This document shows positions 11,527 to 23,500 of a stretch of DNA of 64,000 nucleotides, one piece after another. Each line of letters starts with the position of its first letter. The stretch's first letter is position 1. The translations under genes were made by a program, and so were the position numbers. The notes under the pieces were generated by a model that was not told the origin of the DNA, ran no database searches, and saw nothing but the letters and a program-made list of their open reading frames with translations. Origin of the DNA: Colletotrichum lupini (Eukaryota; Ascomycota; Sordariomycetes; Glomerellales; Glomerellaceae); contig NC_064675.1 of the NCBI RefSeq assembly GCF_023278565.1, forward strand, positions 6,324,001 through 6,388,000, given 5' to 3'.

Positions 11527-14076
11527 TCAATGTCTTTCAACGGGTGAATAGCACGACCGTTTCACACGTTTGTTCCAAGTAGCGGCTGTCTGGGGCTGAG
11601 AGGCGTTGTTATTGTCGTCATACTCGTATACTTCGCGCTTTCTCTTCTCGATGATACTCGGACGGGCCGCCCTGGTCGCGGGAGTCTTTTGGCCACCTTC
11701 ATCGTCGTCGCTGTCAAGCTCCTCGACGATGGAGTGCCCCTTTTTGGATACCTTTTTCTCGTTGACTCTCTCCACGTACCAGTCGAGATCGCCCTTGTGC
11801 TTGTCAATAGAAATGCCGTTTCTCTTCTTCCGCATGTTGCTCCGCACCGGAGTCTCCAGCGCCAGGTGCTTGGTCGTCAGCACATACCATAGCTTGGCTT
11901 CTCGGCCGACCTGGCGGTTCTGAACGGGGAGGCCCATCATCTTGTTCGTCTCTGCCGACCTTTGCCATTCTTCGTAGGCAGCCTGCTGGGACGTGCGCCA
12001 CTCTTCGAACTCCATCACCAGCTCGTCGTGATCACGGGTCATGGCCATGGGGTTGCGTTCTTCCTTTTCAAAGTAGCGTGTATCGGGCTTCAGGTCGAAT
12101 GCTTGGGCAATCTCGAGGAGATCGAAGCAGCGATCCATGCACCACAAGTGCATGTAGCCCGCGTTGTGGTACGGATCATGCTGCTTCCCCGAGGTTTCGG
12201 GCCGCTCGTCGAAGCAGACGCGCCAGAAGCCTTTGAGGATGGTACCCTTGTAAGCCGGGCAGCCTGACCAGCGGCACGCGCGTAGTCTGTCGTCGCCCAC
12301 GCGCGTCTTACAACCGTGGGGGACGTTTTGGATCCAGAGGGTGAGGGATAGACCTTGCTGCTTCCGCTCTCTGATGTAGTACAGGATCTGCTCACGGGTG
12401 AAGCGCAGATTCGGCAGCAGCTCGCCCTCCTTGTTGTATTGGAACATGGGCTTTGTGTGGTCGTGGCCACCCCAGGCCGTGGGTGCTTCGGGGAGGGAGT
12501 CATACCAGTCTGATACGTCCACGTCCTTGGCCTTGGCGGGCTTGGGAATACGCTTGAGGATCTTCCCATTCACGACGGGGGTTGTGAGGTCTCTGGATGG
12601 AGTGTGAGCTGGAGTCAGGTATGACGGGGGGTTGGGAATGCCGGCTTCAAAGAGGCCCTCTCTGTTGAGGATACTGTAGGGAAGCACGTCTGTCGGTGCG
12701 GTTGACAGACTGTGGCGATGGATGAAGTCAGCAGGAAAGGGGGGTGATCTGGGCTTGGGGTGCACCAGTCTCGCCGTGGCGACGGCGGCGGGAGTGGAAG
12801 TGGTAGCAGGCACACTGCGCGGGATGGACTGCGGAGTGGTCAGAGGGGTGAACAGTGGAAGGGAATAAAGGAAGTTTACCGATTCGTCGTCGTAGTTGCA
12901 AGAGACTTGACCGGCGGCTGAAACTTGTGCCAAATCAGGGACCAAGGGAGCGAACCCGGGCTTTGGGGTCAGATGGTGTTGAGATTGCGGCGGTGGAGGG
13001 GCGGTAAAGACGTCGGTAGTGGTCTTTGGTGAAGGGTGAAAGAAAGCCGCCGAGGAGGCGGGCTCCCGTTTGACGTTGCTGAAGGCGAAGCCGTTAAAGT
13101 TGGGGGCTTCTTGCTTGACGTTGGCAGGGCTGTAGGATTCGAGGCCGTCATAGGTAACCGTTTCCCTATTGGAGTCGTCGAAATCAAAGGTATCGAGGTC
13201 AAAGACTTCGCGGGCGTCTCCGAGCACAGAAGACGGGTGGTCACCGCACGGTTGTTGGTAGGCAAACATGTCGCGGGGAGGAGGGGAGGCAAAGAGATCT
13301 TCACCACCACCGCCGCCGCCACTGCCAAGCCCCGCAGCCGAGTTGTTGTTCAGGTCCCATGCCGTGTCACCACTGGACTCGAGGCCGTCGAAACAGGGCC
13401 AGGGAACGCTCGGCGGGGGAGAGGGCCACGATGTGCCGACGCAGGGTACTGCTCCTGGGGCCGGAGTCGGGGCCGCTGTGGGGAGTTGGAGGGCTTCGGC
13501 GATGGGACCTTCGAATTCCTCGAAGAGGGCCTGGAGCTTCGGGTCGTCGACGAAGGGCGTAGGCTCTTGCCTCAAGTCTTGTTGGAAGTCCTGCTGAAAC
13601 TCTGGCTTGAATTCCTGTTTCAATTCTGTCGGCTCTATGCTCGGTAGCACAAGAGCCGTGGCGTCTGTGGTGGGAGGTGTTAGTTGGCGCTGCTCCTGCT
13701 TGAGTGGCGGTGGTGTTCCTGGCAATGTGATGAAGAGGACGTTGGGATTGATTGTCGCGACCTGCGCGGGCTTGCCCTCTTCTTGCTCGTACTTAAGTAG
13801 GGAACCATCATTAGAGTTGCCATTACCTCCGAAAAGCGAGCCGTCAGAGATTTGGCTCTCGGAGAGCTGTGATATCAAGGCCTCCTCGATGGCGGTCTCT
13901 GGGTTTTGCGCAGTCTCCTCCTCGACTTCAGGGACCGGCCCTTCAACGCAAGCGTCGTCAAAGTTGAAAAAGGAGTCTGCGTCACCGTAGGAGTCGCTGC
14001 CGTAGTTGAAAAGGGTTCCCGGGAGCTGGTCTGGGCTGAACGTGTCCATCACCGGGGTGGACAGTATCATGGCCAT
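11527..14076 (-). CDS. Large conserved fungal protein, acidic N-terminus with five SUMO-consensus motifs (849 aa)
   Basis: A single uninterrupted 849-codon ORF with an ATG start (MAMILSTPVMDTF). I recognise no named domain. Residues 1-500 are disordered, acidic and Gln/Pro/Ser-rich, as in transcriptional activators. They contain five matches to psi-K-x-E: K95 (LKYE), K126 (LKQE), K153 (LKQE), K321 (VKQE) and K336 (VKRE). Residues about 525-700 form a compact domain rich in Trp, Cys, His and Tyr, including WYDSLPEAPTAWGG, RACRWSGCPAYKGTILKGFW and DPYHNAGYMHLWCMDRCFD, which may bind metal through its Cys/His residues. The C-terminus is basic, with possible nuclear signals (RKKRNG, EKRKRE, NKRVKR) next to an acidic EELDSDDDEGG patch. 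The inferred role is a nuclear regulator, but that rests on composition only. The start is supported by an intact frame and a 5' leader free of long ORFs. Confidence 0.82.
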   Translation of the reverse strand: MAMILSTPVMDTFSPDQLPGTLFNYGSDSYGDADSFFNFDDACVEGPVPEVEEETAQNPETAIEEALISQLSESQISDGSLFGGNGNSNDGSLLKYEQEEGKPAQVATINPNVLFITLPGTPPPLKQEQRQLTPPTTDATALVLPSIEPTELKQEFKPEFQQDFQQDLRQEPTPFVDDPKLQALFEEFEGPIAEALQLPTAAPTPAPGAVPCVGTSWPSPPPSVPWPCFDGLESSGDTAWDLNNNSAAGLGSGGGGGGEDLFASPPPRDMFAYQQPCGDHPSSVLGDAREVFDLDTFDFDDSNRETVTYDGLESYSPANVKQEAPNFNGFAFSNVKREPASSAAFFHPSPKTTTDVFTAPPPPQSQHHLTPKPGFAPLVPDLAQVSAAGQVSCNYDDESVNFLYSLPLFTPLTTPQSIPRSVPATTSTPAAVATARLVHPKPRSPPFPADFIHRHSLSTAPTDVLPYSILNREGLFEAGIPNPPSYLTPAHTPSRDLTTPVVNGKILKRIPKPAKAKDVDVSDWYDSLPEAPTAWGGHDHTKPMFQYNKEGELLPNLRFTREQILYYIRERKQQGLSLTLWIQNVPHGCKTRVGDDRLRACRWSGCPAYKGTILKGFWRVCFDERPETSGKQHDPYHNAGYMHLWCMDRCFDLLEIAQAFDLKPDTRYFEKEERNPMAMTRDHDELVMEFEEWRTSQQAAYEEWQRSAETNKMMGLPVQNRQVGREAKLWYVLTTKHLALETPVRSNMRKKRNGISIDKHKGDLDWYVERVNEKKVSKKGHSIVEELDSDDDEGGQKTPATRAARPSIIEKRKREVYEYDDNNNASQPQTAATWNKRVKRSCYSPVERH

Positions 14077-15807
14077 TATGTCTCTGAAATTGTGCTTGTA
14101 GCTTTACGAATGGAAGTCTGTGGTGCTGTTCGTCCCTTTCTGCTTGACTTTTGCTGCTGTCCTCTTCGAAGATGAAATGAGAATCCAAGTGGTTCGTGTA
14201 GTTGAATAGTCTGTACTTGAACAACCCGTGGTCGAACTTGTCTGTAGTTAAAGGTGAGTATATACGACGCAAATGTGAAAACGAATCGAATGTCTAGATA
14301 GGTAGTCCGAGGTCGGGAAGAGTAAGGATGCTGTGGAGGGTGGGCGCACAACACGATATATAGGCATAAATGTGGTAGTCATCCCTTCCACAGTGGCAGA
14401 GCAGCCTCGAGGTCAATGAAGAAGGACGTGCATAGAGAGACTCGATGATGGACAACGGGGACGCGGGGAGGCGGCATTGTTCGATGTGTTTGAAGATTGT
14501 CTGGCTGACAAAGGTTGGTATTGCTATTATAGATACTTGATTGGTATGGATAAAGTGCGAAAAGAAGAAAAATTACGAGAACAAGACGCTGGCGGAAATT
14601 GACAAGAGGCTTAGCCTTTGGAGAACAAGAGATGGGCAACAAGAGATGGGCTCCTCTCGTTCTTCAACAATGGCCTTCTTAGACTCGACCTGGGCCAATC
14701 CAGCTTGGTGCCATGCATAGATGTTCCTATCTGAGTTTTCGTCAGCGACTGAAGCATGATCAAGATGCTAGAGAAATGATTTGGTGATGATTTGATATCA
14801 GGAGTAAAATGCTCGTTTCTCGACAGTAAATTCCGAACAGGTCTGTGAATAAATGCTTTTCTCATCATTTGATGGGTGTGAGGGTGAAAATGAAGTAAAT
14901 GTTTGACATACCACTTGACTAGGTTCGACGAATCATGGGACGGATCACCTTAAGTTTGCATGTCTGGGTTAGCTAGGCGCAGCGAGACTGGGAGCGTGCC
15001 GTCAACCTCTGATAGCCCAGAGTCCCAAGCCTCGTGCGTCCCGTGTCGCATATGGAGCAATCGACACCACCAGATGCAGACTGCGAAAGGCCTGTCCTTG
15101 ATCGAAAAGTTTCGGCCGTATCCGCGCCGGGGAATGAACCCGTGGTGGTGCGAGGTCGATGACCCTCGACGGCGGGCGGTAAACGACGATCAAAGGCGCC
15201 TTTCGCCTGACCATTCGTCATACCATGCCGTACGGTAAAGGAAGTGCGAGGGGATGAAAGAGCATCTCGGTCCCTGAATGGAGATGATGTCTACCGCCTC
15301 ACGTTTCGAGGTAGGTGTGACTGCGATCCCATGCTCGCAAATGAGCGTGATACCACCGGCTAGAAGCCGATTGCTGCGTGCGCTGGGTATTTCATCATGA
15401 TGCGATCCTGGACTCCCAACGTCAAGGACGGCAAGCAGATGATGAAAAGATAGATAGAAAATTTTATTTGATGGATAAATAAGCGTCGAGGACGTTGGCC
15501 AAAAAAGGTCGGCGACGAATGAGAGGGCCCCGCAGCCCTGTGTTGGTCCGTGCGTTCTTGACGCCGTTGGGAGGAAAGAACGAACCCCTGCTCCTACCTC
15601 AGGGTGTTTTTGACACTATTCCATTCTGGGAAGAGCACCTACGCTCGATCGGGGTACTTGGACGAGCCATCGATATCCCTCGAGGAACATCGAGTGAGAG
15701 AATCATTCTTGATCACGCTTTGGAGCCGGGGAGGGTGTTTGTGTGTCACCGAACCACCTATTAGTTTGGGTTTACTCTAATTCCATACCGTGTATGTCTA
15801 TGATCTA
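14077..15807. other. Intergenic, no gene seen
   Basis: This spans the promoter of the leftward 849-aa gene and the 3' flank of the leftward acyltransferase gene. Short ORFs such as 14960-15238 and 15495-15764 have no recognisable features. Confidence 0.5.
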
Positions 15808-17417
15808 TCACTCTTCCCTCAAAAGCATCCCGTATGCCCACCTGGAGAACTCTATCGACTTCGCGTCTACAAAGGTGGTAGTGAGATCTGCAGTATATAT
15901 CGCCGCAGGCGCCCAGAGGAGGAAAGCCAAAAAGATGGCAAATACATAGGATGTCTGACTGTCTCCACCACCGACAAGACCTACAGTCCAGCGACCAAGG
16001 ACCAAGCCTAATGAATAAAGAAGAGGGCCGTGGATCATGTATAGCGAGAAAGAGATCTTGCCCATGTACTGAGAGAAACGGTTCGTGAAGAGAATCTGCA
16101 GGAACTCGGCATGGTCGACGACGAGCACTGTCAGCACTGCACCGACTGGTATGATAAGGCACTCCTGGTATCGTGCTGGAACTAAAGATACGAGCGTCAC
16201 GTAGCCGGGTGCCTGTGCTGCCTGCTCCATGTCCTCGGGCATGCTGAGCAGCCAGAGCGAGATCACGAATGACACGAGCCCGACGGCACGTCCAAGGACG
16301 CGACGAGACAGTATGCTGCCTCTCTTCGACGTCCGATGCGCGTCCCCATCCAAAGGTTGTGGTTCGGGTCGCGGGGCCAACCACCGCCATTGCCTTTCCT
16401 CGAGCTCGAGATGCAGATCGCACAAGAACATGCCGCTGAGGAACAGGAACATCCCAAAGTAGACAAACAACCATTCGAGATAAATCGCCAGGCCAAGCGC
16501 GAAGAACATCCTCACTCTGTTGCGTACTCTCGTGAAGGCCGATAGAAACATGAACACCACCATCGAGCTGATGAACTCGAGCGGAATCGTCCACTGGTGG
16601 GGATCGTATATCGGTTCCGGTATGTCGGAATCGGCCCGGACATGGGGCTGGCCGATGGGATCAGTTACCAAGGTCTCGGCCATCAAATAATGCCGCAGCT
16701 GGCCCCAGAGAGAGTCAAAGTGCGGCGGAACCCTCGTCGGGTACGCCACGCCGGGTAAACCCTGGTCGGGGAACATGTTGAGCCAAGTCATGATGGCGAT
16801 AACGAAGCTAACTACGGCGGCGGGGAGGAAGAGCCGGGTATGGCGCCGGAAGACCGAAGATGCGATGGCCGAGCCTGCCTTGTCGAATTCCCCCCGGCGA
16901 GCCAACGTCAGGACGCGATGCGATATTGTGTAGCCGGACACGACGAAGAAGACGGAGACGGGAGCGAGGCCTGAGACGACGAGCCGGAGGATAGGAAGTT
17001 GGTACAGCCACCATCGCCGAGGTGGGTTCGGTGTCCATGCTAGTTGGATGTCCCATGAGAACCACACCAGACCGCAGTGAACGAAGACGACACATAGCGC
17101 TGCAATACCTCGCAAACCGTCTTTGACACCATGTTAGCCCGGGCAGGTAGAGATGACGAGGATAGTTCTTGTTTACCTAGCCAAGCTGTAGAGCGAAGTG
17201 GCTTTGCCTTGGTTTCTTTTGGTCCAAGGAAACTTGGAACCAGGAGGGAGGCAGCTTTTGAAACTCTTCTCCAGGTATCGTGGCGCCGTGTGTTGATGGG
17301 AAGTAGCGAGCCTTCTGCCTCTAATGTTGAGTCATCCTCTGCCTGATCGACCACGGGCTTGTATTCTTTGCTCGAATCGAAATCTCCCAGTGGAGCGTAC
17401 GCGTGCCGGCCGTCCAT
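15808..17417 (-). CDS. Acyltransferase-3 family integral membrane protein (517 aa, one intron)
   Basis: Exon 1 is 17417-17177 and exon 2 is 17120-15808. The 56-nt intron has donor gtaaac, a CTAAC branch site and acceptor aag. The phase-1 join creates the family signature WLDGLRGIAALCVVFVHCG at about residues 79-97. These proteins (Acyl_transf_3, OafA/NodX-like) move acyl groups onto carbohydrates or lipids in membranes. Evidence includes about ten hydrophobic segments, the conserved early His in VFVHCG, FFVVSGYTISHR after it, FRRHTRLFLPA, and the late MGKISFSLYMIHGPLLYSLG helix. Residues 1-78 are a cytosolic, Lys/Ser/Asp-rich leader. The substrate is unknown. The plus-strand ORFs in the interval are shadows. 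Confidence 0.9.
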
Positions 17418-19422
17418 ATCGTCGGAGTCGAAGCGTGGTCCGGGGGGATGACAACAGTGTGACTATACCCAACCGAGCCTGCTTTGAGGGGTAGCTGAGC
17501 TGAAGCTAGGGAGGCGAGGGAGGAAGTCTGAACTTATCACGTCCGGCACATGTGACTGCCAGTGACGATGATGAAAGAAAGCAGGCGGTGTAGGAGCACG
17601 TAAATGGTGCTCGAGAACTATTGCAGTGCGGACTGGGCACACAATGGGTGCGAGTCACTACTTTAAGAGGGACGAGACCGAGCTGCGCAGCCACAGCAGC
17701 GTGTGGTGGGCTTCCTAGACGAAGTAACCCCCACCATGTTTTACTCGTCCGGTGAGAAACGAGCAAGTTCCATAAGCGGTAACTCCAGAGAGGCGTTTCA
17801 TGATCAGCAGAGTTCGAGGTGATCCGGAGGGAAACGAGTTCAGATGACCCCTGGGAAGGCTAATCGCGAGACACGGGGTATTCTCATTCGTCGACCCGGA
17901 GCCTCGGGATTCGACCTTTGCAGTTTGCACTGCCTGGGAGGTGTCACGACCAATATGCGTGAAGTTGAATCCATGTTTGATGGCAGTAGAGAATGCAGAG
18001 TTGGAACTTGGGATTACGAGCTCGCGTACTGCAAACAAGCTTCGAATGCCGCGTGGTATCCACGGTTGGCAATGGATACATCATAATATGCTTAAACCCG
18101 CCCACTTAGGTCGAGGCAAGACGTTCTAAGGTGCTCGGTAGAGACCGAATGATTTGGAAAATCTCCCGTCGTCTGATGTGAGTTCAATGTGTCTACTTGG
18201 CTGGCGCAGCATCCGAAAGCGGCCTTGAAACGGTGGTGCGGTCGATCGTCAACGTGTGATTAGTGGGCTGCCGGTCGCACTGACTTGACTGTGCTGGGCA
18301 GTCGCACTGAGCTCAGAAGATCGTAGTAGCTCATGTTATCCGTTGTGGATGGAAACAATCTTGATGTCCTATAGGTGACTGAAGCTTGATGTTGAAGGAA
18401 GCTTGAAGACTTGGCTTAGCTGGGGACGACGGGTAGGAAGAAGTCAAGAAGCCTGGGCTTTCAGCCACAGTCCGTGTGCCACACTTGTTCCAGCCACATG
18501 CGTGAAGGTTTTGTATCTGCCAAAGAAATCTTCTACATCTAATTCTCTCAAGTAGTCCTCAACAGAAAGAGAAAAGGAAGCTATTTTAGTACTAGAAGTA
18601 ACGAATTTTTTGTAAAAAAAAAAAAAATTGAATTCAGCATAGAATCAATGTTCGGCGACGAGAGCCATCCTGGTGACAATGACTTAAAGACCTGTGCCTT
18701 CATCCGTCCGGCGGCCGAAGACCGATCAATATTGACCTGCCTTTCTCCAAAAATTCGTGCCCCCCAGCTGGGATAGAAACCAAATAAGGCCAGTAGCGAG
18801 ACATTCGCGGACGGACGCTGCACCGCACTGCATTGCTGGAGAATTCCACTGGATTAAGCTCTCAAGCTCTGGAGAGTTGAGACGGTCTAATGTGGTCCCT
18901 GGATGCAGGCCGACAGAAATAACTCAATATTTCTTGGTGTTCTGGCCTTTTTCTTCCGATCATCCACTTCTGGCCAGTGGCCACTGATGGTCACCGTGGT
19001 GGGTGCTGCGAGTGTGTGCCATTCCGCAATGGTACGTGATGATCACCACGCAACTGGGAGGGGGGGAGACTTGCCTTGAAAGCGAAGACCGAAGAGGGGA
19101 GAGTGGGTGATGCTCAGATGGGGCATTGGGAATGTTGCAGGGCATGGCAGTTGGGGATTCTGTTCCCGATCGGGTATGCCTCCGTCGAGCGCCCTGGGGC
19201 CGATTTCCTGATTTCGGGGTTTCCTGAGCGGCCACATCCCGGGGCCCATGTCGATGGTGCTAGGCCTGGGTTATAATGCTGGGCGGTGCTGGGCGTCGAT
19301 GACGACGTTGTTAAGACTTGCCGTTTTCTTATTTCAGGTATTCGTTTTAGAGACTGGGGTCCGATGAAGGTCTCGATGCTCTCATCGTATCCACTCGTTG
19401 CCAGACTGTGCGTTTGGTGACA

Positions 19423-19510
19423 GATGGAGAGAGTGGGAGTGAGAGGAAGAGTGAGAATGAAAATAAGAGTGACACTGAGAGTAAGAGCGAGTGTGAGAAT
19501 GAGTGTGAGA
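19423..19510. repeat. Purine-rich GAGTGA/GAGAAT microsatellite
   Basis: About 88 bp of imperfect 6-bp units such as gagtga, gagaat and gtaaga on the plus strand, almost free of C. Simple repeat. Confidence 0.75.
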
Positions 19511-20395
19511 TTTGCCTTGCGGGTACCTGAAAGTCTGTTTGGATTGGTGATTCCGGGATCTCGATGCTAATTCATGAGTTGACACCCGCTGTCGGATCCG
19601 CCAGGATGAACTTGTTGCTGCCCCGTCTCCCAGAATCATTCTCTCAGCTTTCGCAGGCCATTTGTGAAATGCCGAACATTTGGACACACACTCTCACTGA
19701 GAATAACGGCCACTATGATAGACGGTTCTGCTTGGCCATTCTTGGGATGCTCAGGGTAGATCACCCCCTCCTCGTTCTAAACTTGGATGAAATACGAAGT
19801 ACATATCCGTACATGCTGCACCGATAATCATTCACCACACCGGACTTTTACGCCTTTAGTAAGATATACAAATTCCTACGCAGTAAAGCTAAGGTAAGGT
19901 AAAGTAGGCGCCCGTGGCCGCCGCACTACCAAATTCCCCGTGTTCCCGCCCGGAACCCTGACTCCCTGAATCGTCCCAAGGAGAGGTGGGAAGGTGGGTG
20001 GAAATGTGGTGGAAAGTACCTTCAAACTCAGCTGTCGCCGCCGCCGCCTCTCCTCTCGGGCTTCCTCTCCCGCCCACCCAACCCAGCCCAGCCCAGTTGC
20101 CCGCCAGCCTCTTCAGGTTAATCTTAACACACAAACTCGACCAACCTTGCCTGGCCTCCATCCTTGACCCAACCTGGTGAAGCGACCGCGCTTCTTGCTG
20201 TCCTGGTCCAACCTACGTCACGAGACTTTTCTTTGAGGATGCCAGCACCACTGCAACGGATTGCTGCTGCTGCCATCACCAAGACAAGACAGACGAGACA
20301 AGACCTGGACAAGACTGGATGAGGGGATCCGACCAAACACAGAGTCAGAGACATCGACAGCTTGCGATCGTCCCTCCTTGAACTCTTTACGAACG

Positions 20396-20450
20396 GAACC
20401 TCCCACCCCTCCTCTCTCTCCTCTCTATCTCTCTCCCCACAATCCCCTTA
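20396..20450 (+). promoter_or_regulatory. Pyrimidine-rich tract before the CPS1-like gene
   Basis: A CT-rich stretch (ccctcctctctctcctctct and similar) about 130-180 bp upstream of the ATG at 20579. Such tracts often mark transcription start regions in filamentous fungi; assignment here is by position and composition only. Confidence 0.4.
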
Positions 20451-20578
20451 ACCCCGGGGGTCTCGGCCCATTCTACGTTCTCTAGACCCTACCTATTCTC
20501 TCCCCTTCCTTTTTGTCTCGTCGCTGCTGCATCCTGCGCTTCCATTGTGCATAGTTACCAGCATTGTTTTCGCCCGCC

Positions 20579-23500
20579 ATGGCTGCACAATTAGATCCTG
20601 AATTGCAGGACAAGCTCGAGGAGCTGGAAAAGGAGTTGGAGGTATGTTTGCAACCTTCAAGTCGCCGTTTGGCACTGTCCCGTTTGGAATCGCGCAACTT
20701 TACGTCTACCTCGAGACGACTGCCCTGCGCATGCGCGCATGTGCGCGTCGTGCTCGAGCACCCGCAGCCTTGCCCGAACTACCTATTGACTGTCACTTTT
20801 TGTCGCACTGACTGACGCATTCTTGTGGCTGTAGGAAGGCGACATCACAGAGAAAGGGTTGGTGCTGACCCCTCCATCATGACCTTCCCCTCCCCCGTTG
20901 CGAACAGCCCGACGGCGGCTAACCGATTCCCTCTGCGCGCAGATACCAAAAGCGACGGACGCAACTCTTTTCCCTATACATGAGCCCTGGACCTGCTGCC
21001 GCTCCAGCTGTTGCCAAACCCCGAGGCGGCTTAGGCATTCACGACCCTGACAACCCGGGACATCCTTCGAGCGATGGTCACCGCGCAGCAGCTCTAGCCG
21101 CGCTCGGCGGCAGAGACTCCGATCCCAACAGCCCGACCTCTCCCGGCTCATACCGTCCACAGTCGCCATTTGGCGGCCATGGTTCGGGCCATGGCTCCGG
21201 CCACGGCTCAGGTCATGGCTCTGGTGGCTACGCATCGCCTGGGTACCAATCGCCCGGAGCTGGCTATACCTCGCCCGACATGAATCCTGCAGGTCTCCTC
21301 CGACCTGGCGGCCCTCTCGCCGACCAACGCCCGAACATGAAGCAGCACGATTCACTCTTCCTCAGCGCTGGTAACGAGCCGCCCACTCGATCGGGCACAA
21401 TGGTCTCAACCGACTACGCCTTTAATCCCGACCAGCAAGGACACTACATGGACCAGCACGGGCAGAACCCATATGACAGCCGGACAGGCACGATGCTTGA
21501 CTCAACTGGATACTTCTCCGGCTTCACCGGTGGCGGACAGAACTTTGAGCAGGGACAAGGTTATGATCAACAGGGTTACGACCAGAACGGTCAAGAAGAG
21601 TACGGGGGAGGACACAGATATTCGTCAGGAGAGGCCTTTTCGCCAACGGCCGCCATGGCGCCGCCTATGCTCACGGCAAACGACTTGCCCCCGCCAGAAG
21701 TGCTCGAGTATCAGATGCCACTCGAACCCCGCGACCTTCCGTTTGCGATATCCGATCCGCACGACAGCAATACCCCAATGTCCAAGTTCGATAACATCGC
21801 CGCAGTCCTGAGACACAGGGGCAAGACGATGGCGAAGCTGCCCGCGTACTGGGTGCTGGACAGCAAGGGCAAAGAAATTGCCTCCATCACGTGGGACAAA
21901 CTTGCGTCAAGAGCCGAGAAGGTGGCACAGGTCATTCGGGATAAGAGCTCGCTGTATCGCGGCGATCGCGTTGCCCTGATTTACCGCGACACAGAAGTCA
22001 TTGACTTTGCCATTGCTTTGCTGGGATGCTTCATCGCTGGCGTCGTCGCAGTACCGATTAATGATTTGCAAGACTACCAGAAGCTGAACCTGATTCTCAC
22101 ATCGACACAGGCGCATTTGGCACTCACGACGGACAATAACCTCAAGGCCTTCCAGCGCGACATAACAACACAGAAGCTTAACTGGCCCAAGGGCGTAGAA
22201 TGGTGGAAGACGAACGAGTTTGGCAGTTTCCATCCCAAGCGCAAAGACGATGTCCCGCCTTTGACAGTACCAGACTTGGCATATATCGAGTTCTCCCGCG
22301 CGCCTACGGGTGACCTGCGAGGCGTGGTACTGAGTCACAGGACAGTCATGCACCAGATGGCTTGCTTGAGTGCCGTCGTCACGACAGTACCAGGGAACGG
22401 TCCCGGCGATACCTTTAGTCGAACTCTGCGCGACAAGAACGGCCGGCTCATCGGTGCTGGTGCGACCAGCGAGACGCTCCTTTCATACCTCGATCCTCGA
22501 CAGGGTATTGGCATGATTCTGGGTGTCCTTCTCACCGTTTATGGCGGCCACACGACTGTTTGGGTTGAAAACAAGGCCGTTGAAGTGCCGGGTCTCTACG
22601 CTCATCTAATCACCAAGTACAAGGCTACACTCATGATTGCCGACTACCCCGGCTTGAAGCGTGCCGCATACAACTACCAGTCGGATCCTATGACAACTCG
22701 AAATTTCAAAAAGGGCATGGAGCCAAACTTCCAAACGGTCAAACTATGCCTAATTGATACCCTGACGGTTGATGGTGAATTCCACGAAGTACTAGCGGAC
22801 AGATGGTTGAGGCCACTAAGAAACCCACGAGCGCGCGAGGTTGTCGCGCCGATGTTGTGTCTGCCTGAGCACGGCGGCATGGTGATCAGTATCCGCGACT
22901 GGCTGGGAGGCGAAGAGCGGATGGGCTGCCCCTTGAAGTTGGACATGGGCTCCGATATCGATTCCGACGAAGAAGAGAAGGAAGAGGTGAAGCTTGCGCC
23001 CTCAAACGGATTCGGCAGTCTCTTGGGAGGCGGCGGCACCACCACCACAGAGCAGCGCGCTAAGAACGAACTGAGTGAGGTGCTCCTCGACAGAGAGGCG
23101 TTGAAAACGAATGAAGTTGTGGTAGTAGCAATCGGGGACGAAGCGCGAAAACGAGCTGCTACCGAACAGGGCACTGTTCGCATCGGTGCCTTTGGATACC
23201 CTATACCCGATGCCACCCTCGCCGTCGTCGATCCGGAAACCGGCTTGTTGGCATCACCACATTCCGTCGGTGAAATCTGGGTGGACTCGCCGTCACTATC
23301 AGGAGGCTTCTGGGCTCTACCAAAACACACGGAGCAAATATTCCACGCCCGGCCTTACAAGTTTGATCCCGGCGAGCCAACACCCACGGTAGTAGAGCCC
23401 GAGTTTCTGAGGACTGGTCTGCTAGGCACAGTCATCGAAGGCAAGCTCTTCGTACTTGGCCTCTACGAGGATCGCATTCGTCAAAAGGTCGAATGGGTCG

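Larger units (their letters stand above)
17418..20578. other. Intergenic (3.2 kb) between divergent genes, no gene seen
   Basis: Upstream regions of the leftward acyltransferase and the rightward CPS1-like gene. Short ORFs show no conserved features. It contains a 14-A run at 18614-18627, a purine microsatellite at 19423-19510 and a pyrimidine-rich leader before 20579. Confidence 0.5.

Noticed and set aside
11606..13647. Several plus-strand ORFs of 100-200 codons antisense to the 849-aa gene
   Set aside because: They arise from the codon structure of the GC-rich minus-strand gene and lack recognisable features.
14960..15764. Two plus-strand ORFs (92 and 89 codons) downstream of the acyltransferase gene
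   Set aside because: Arg-rich low-information sequences, not supported by a signal peptide, domain or splice structure.
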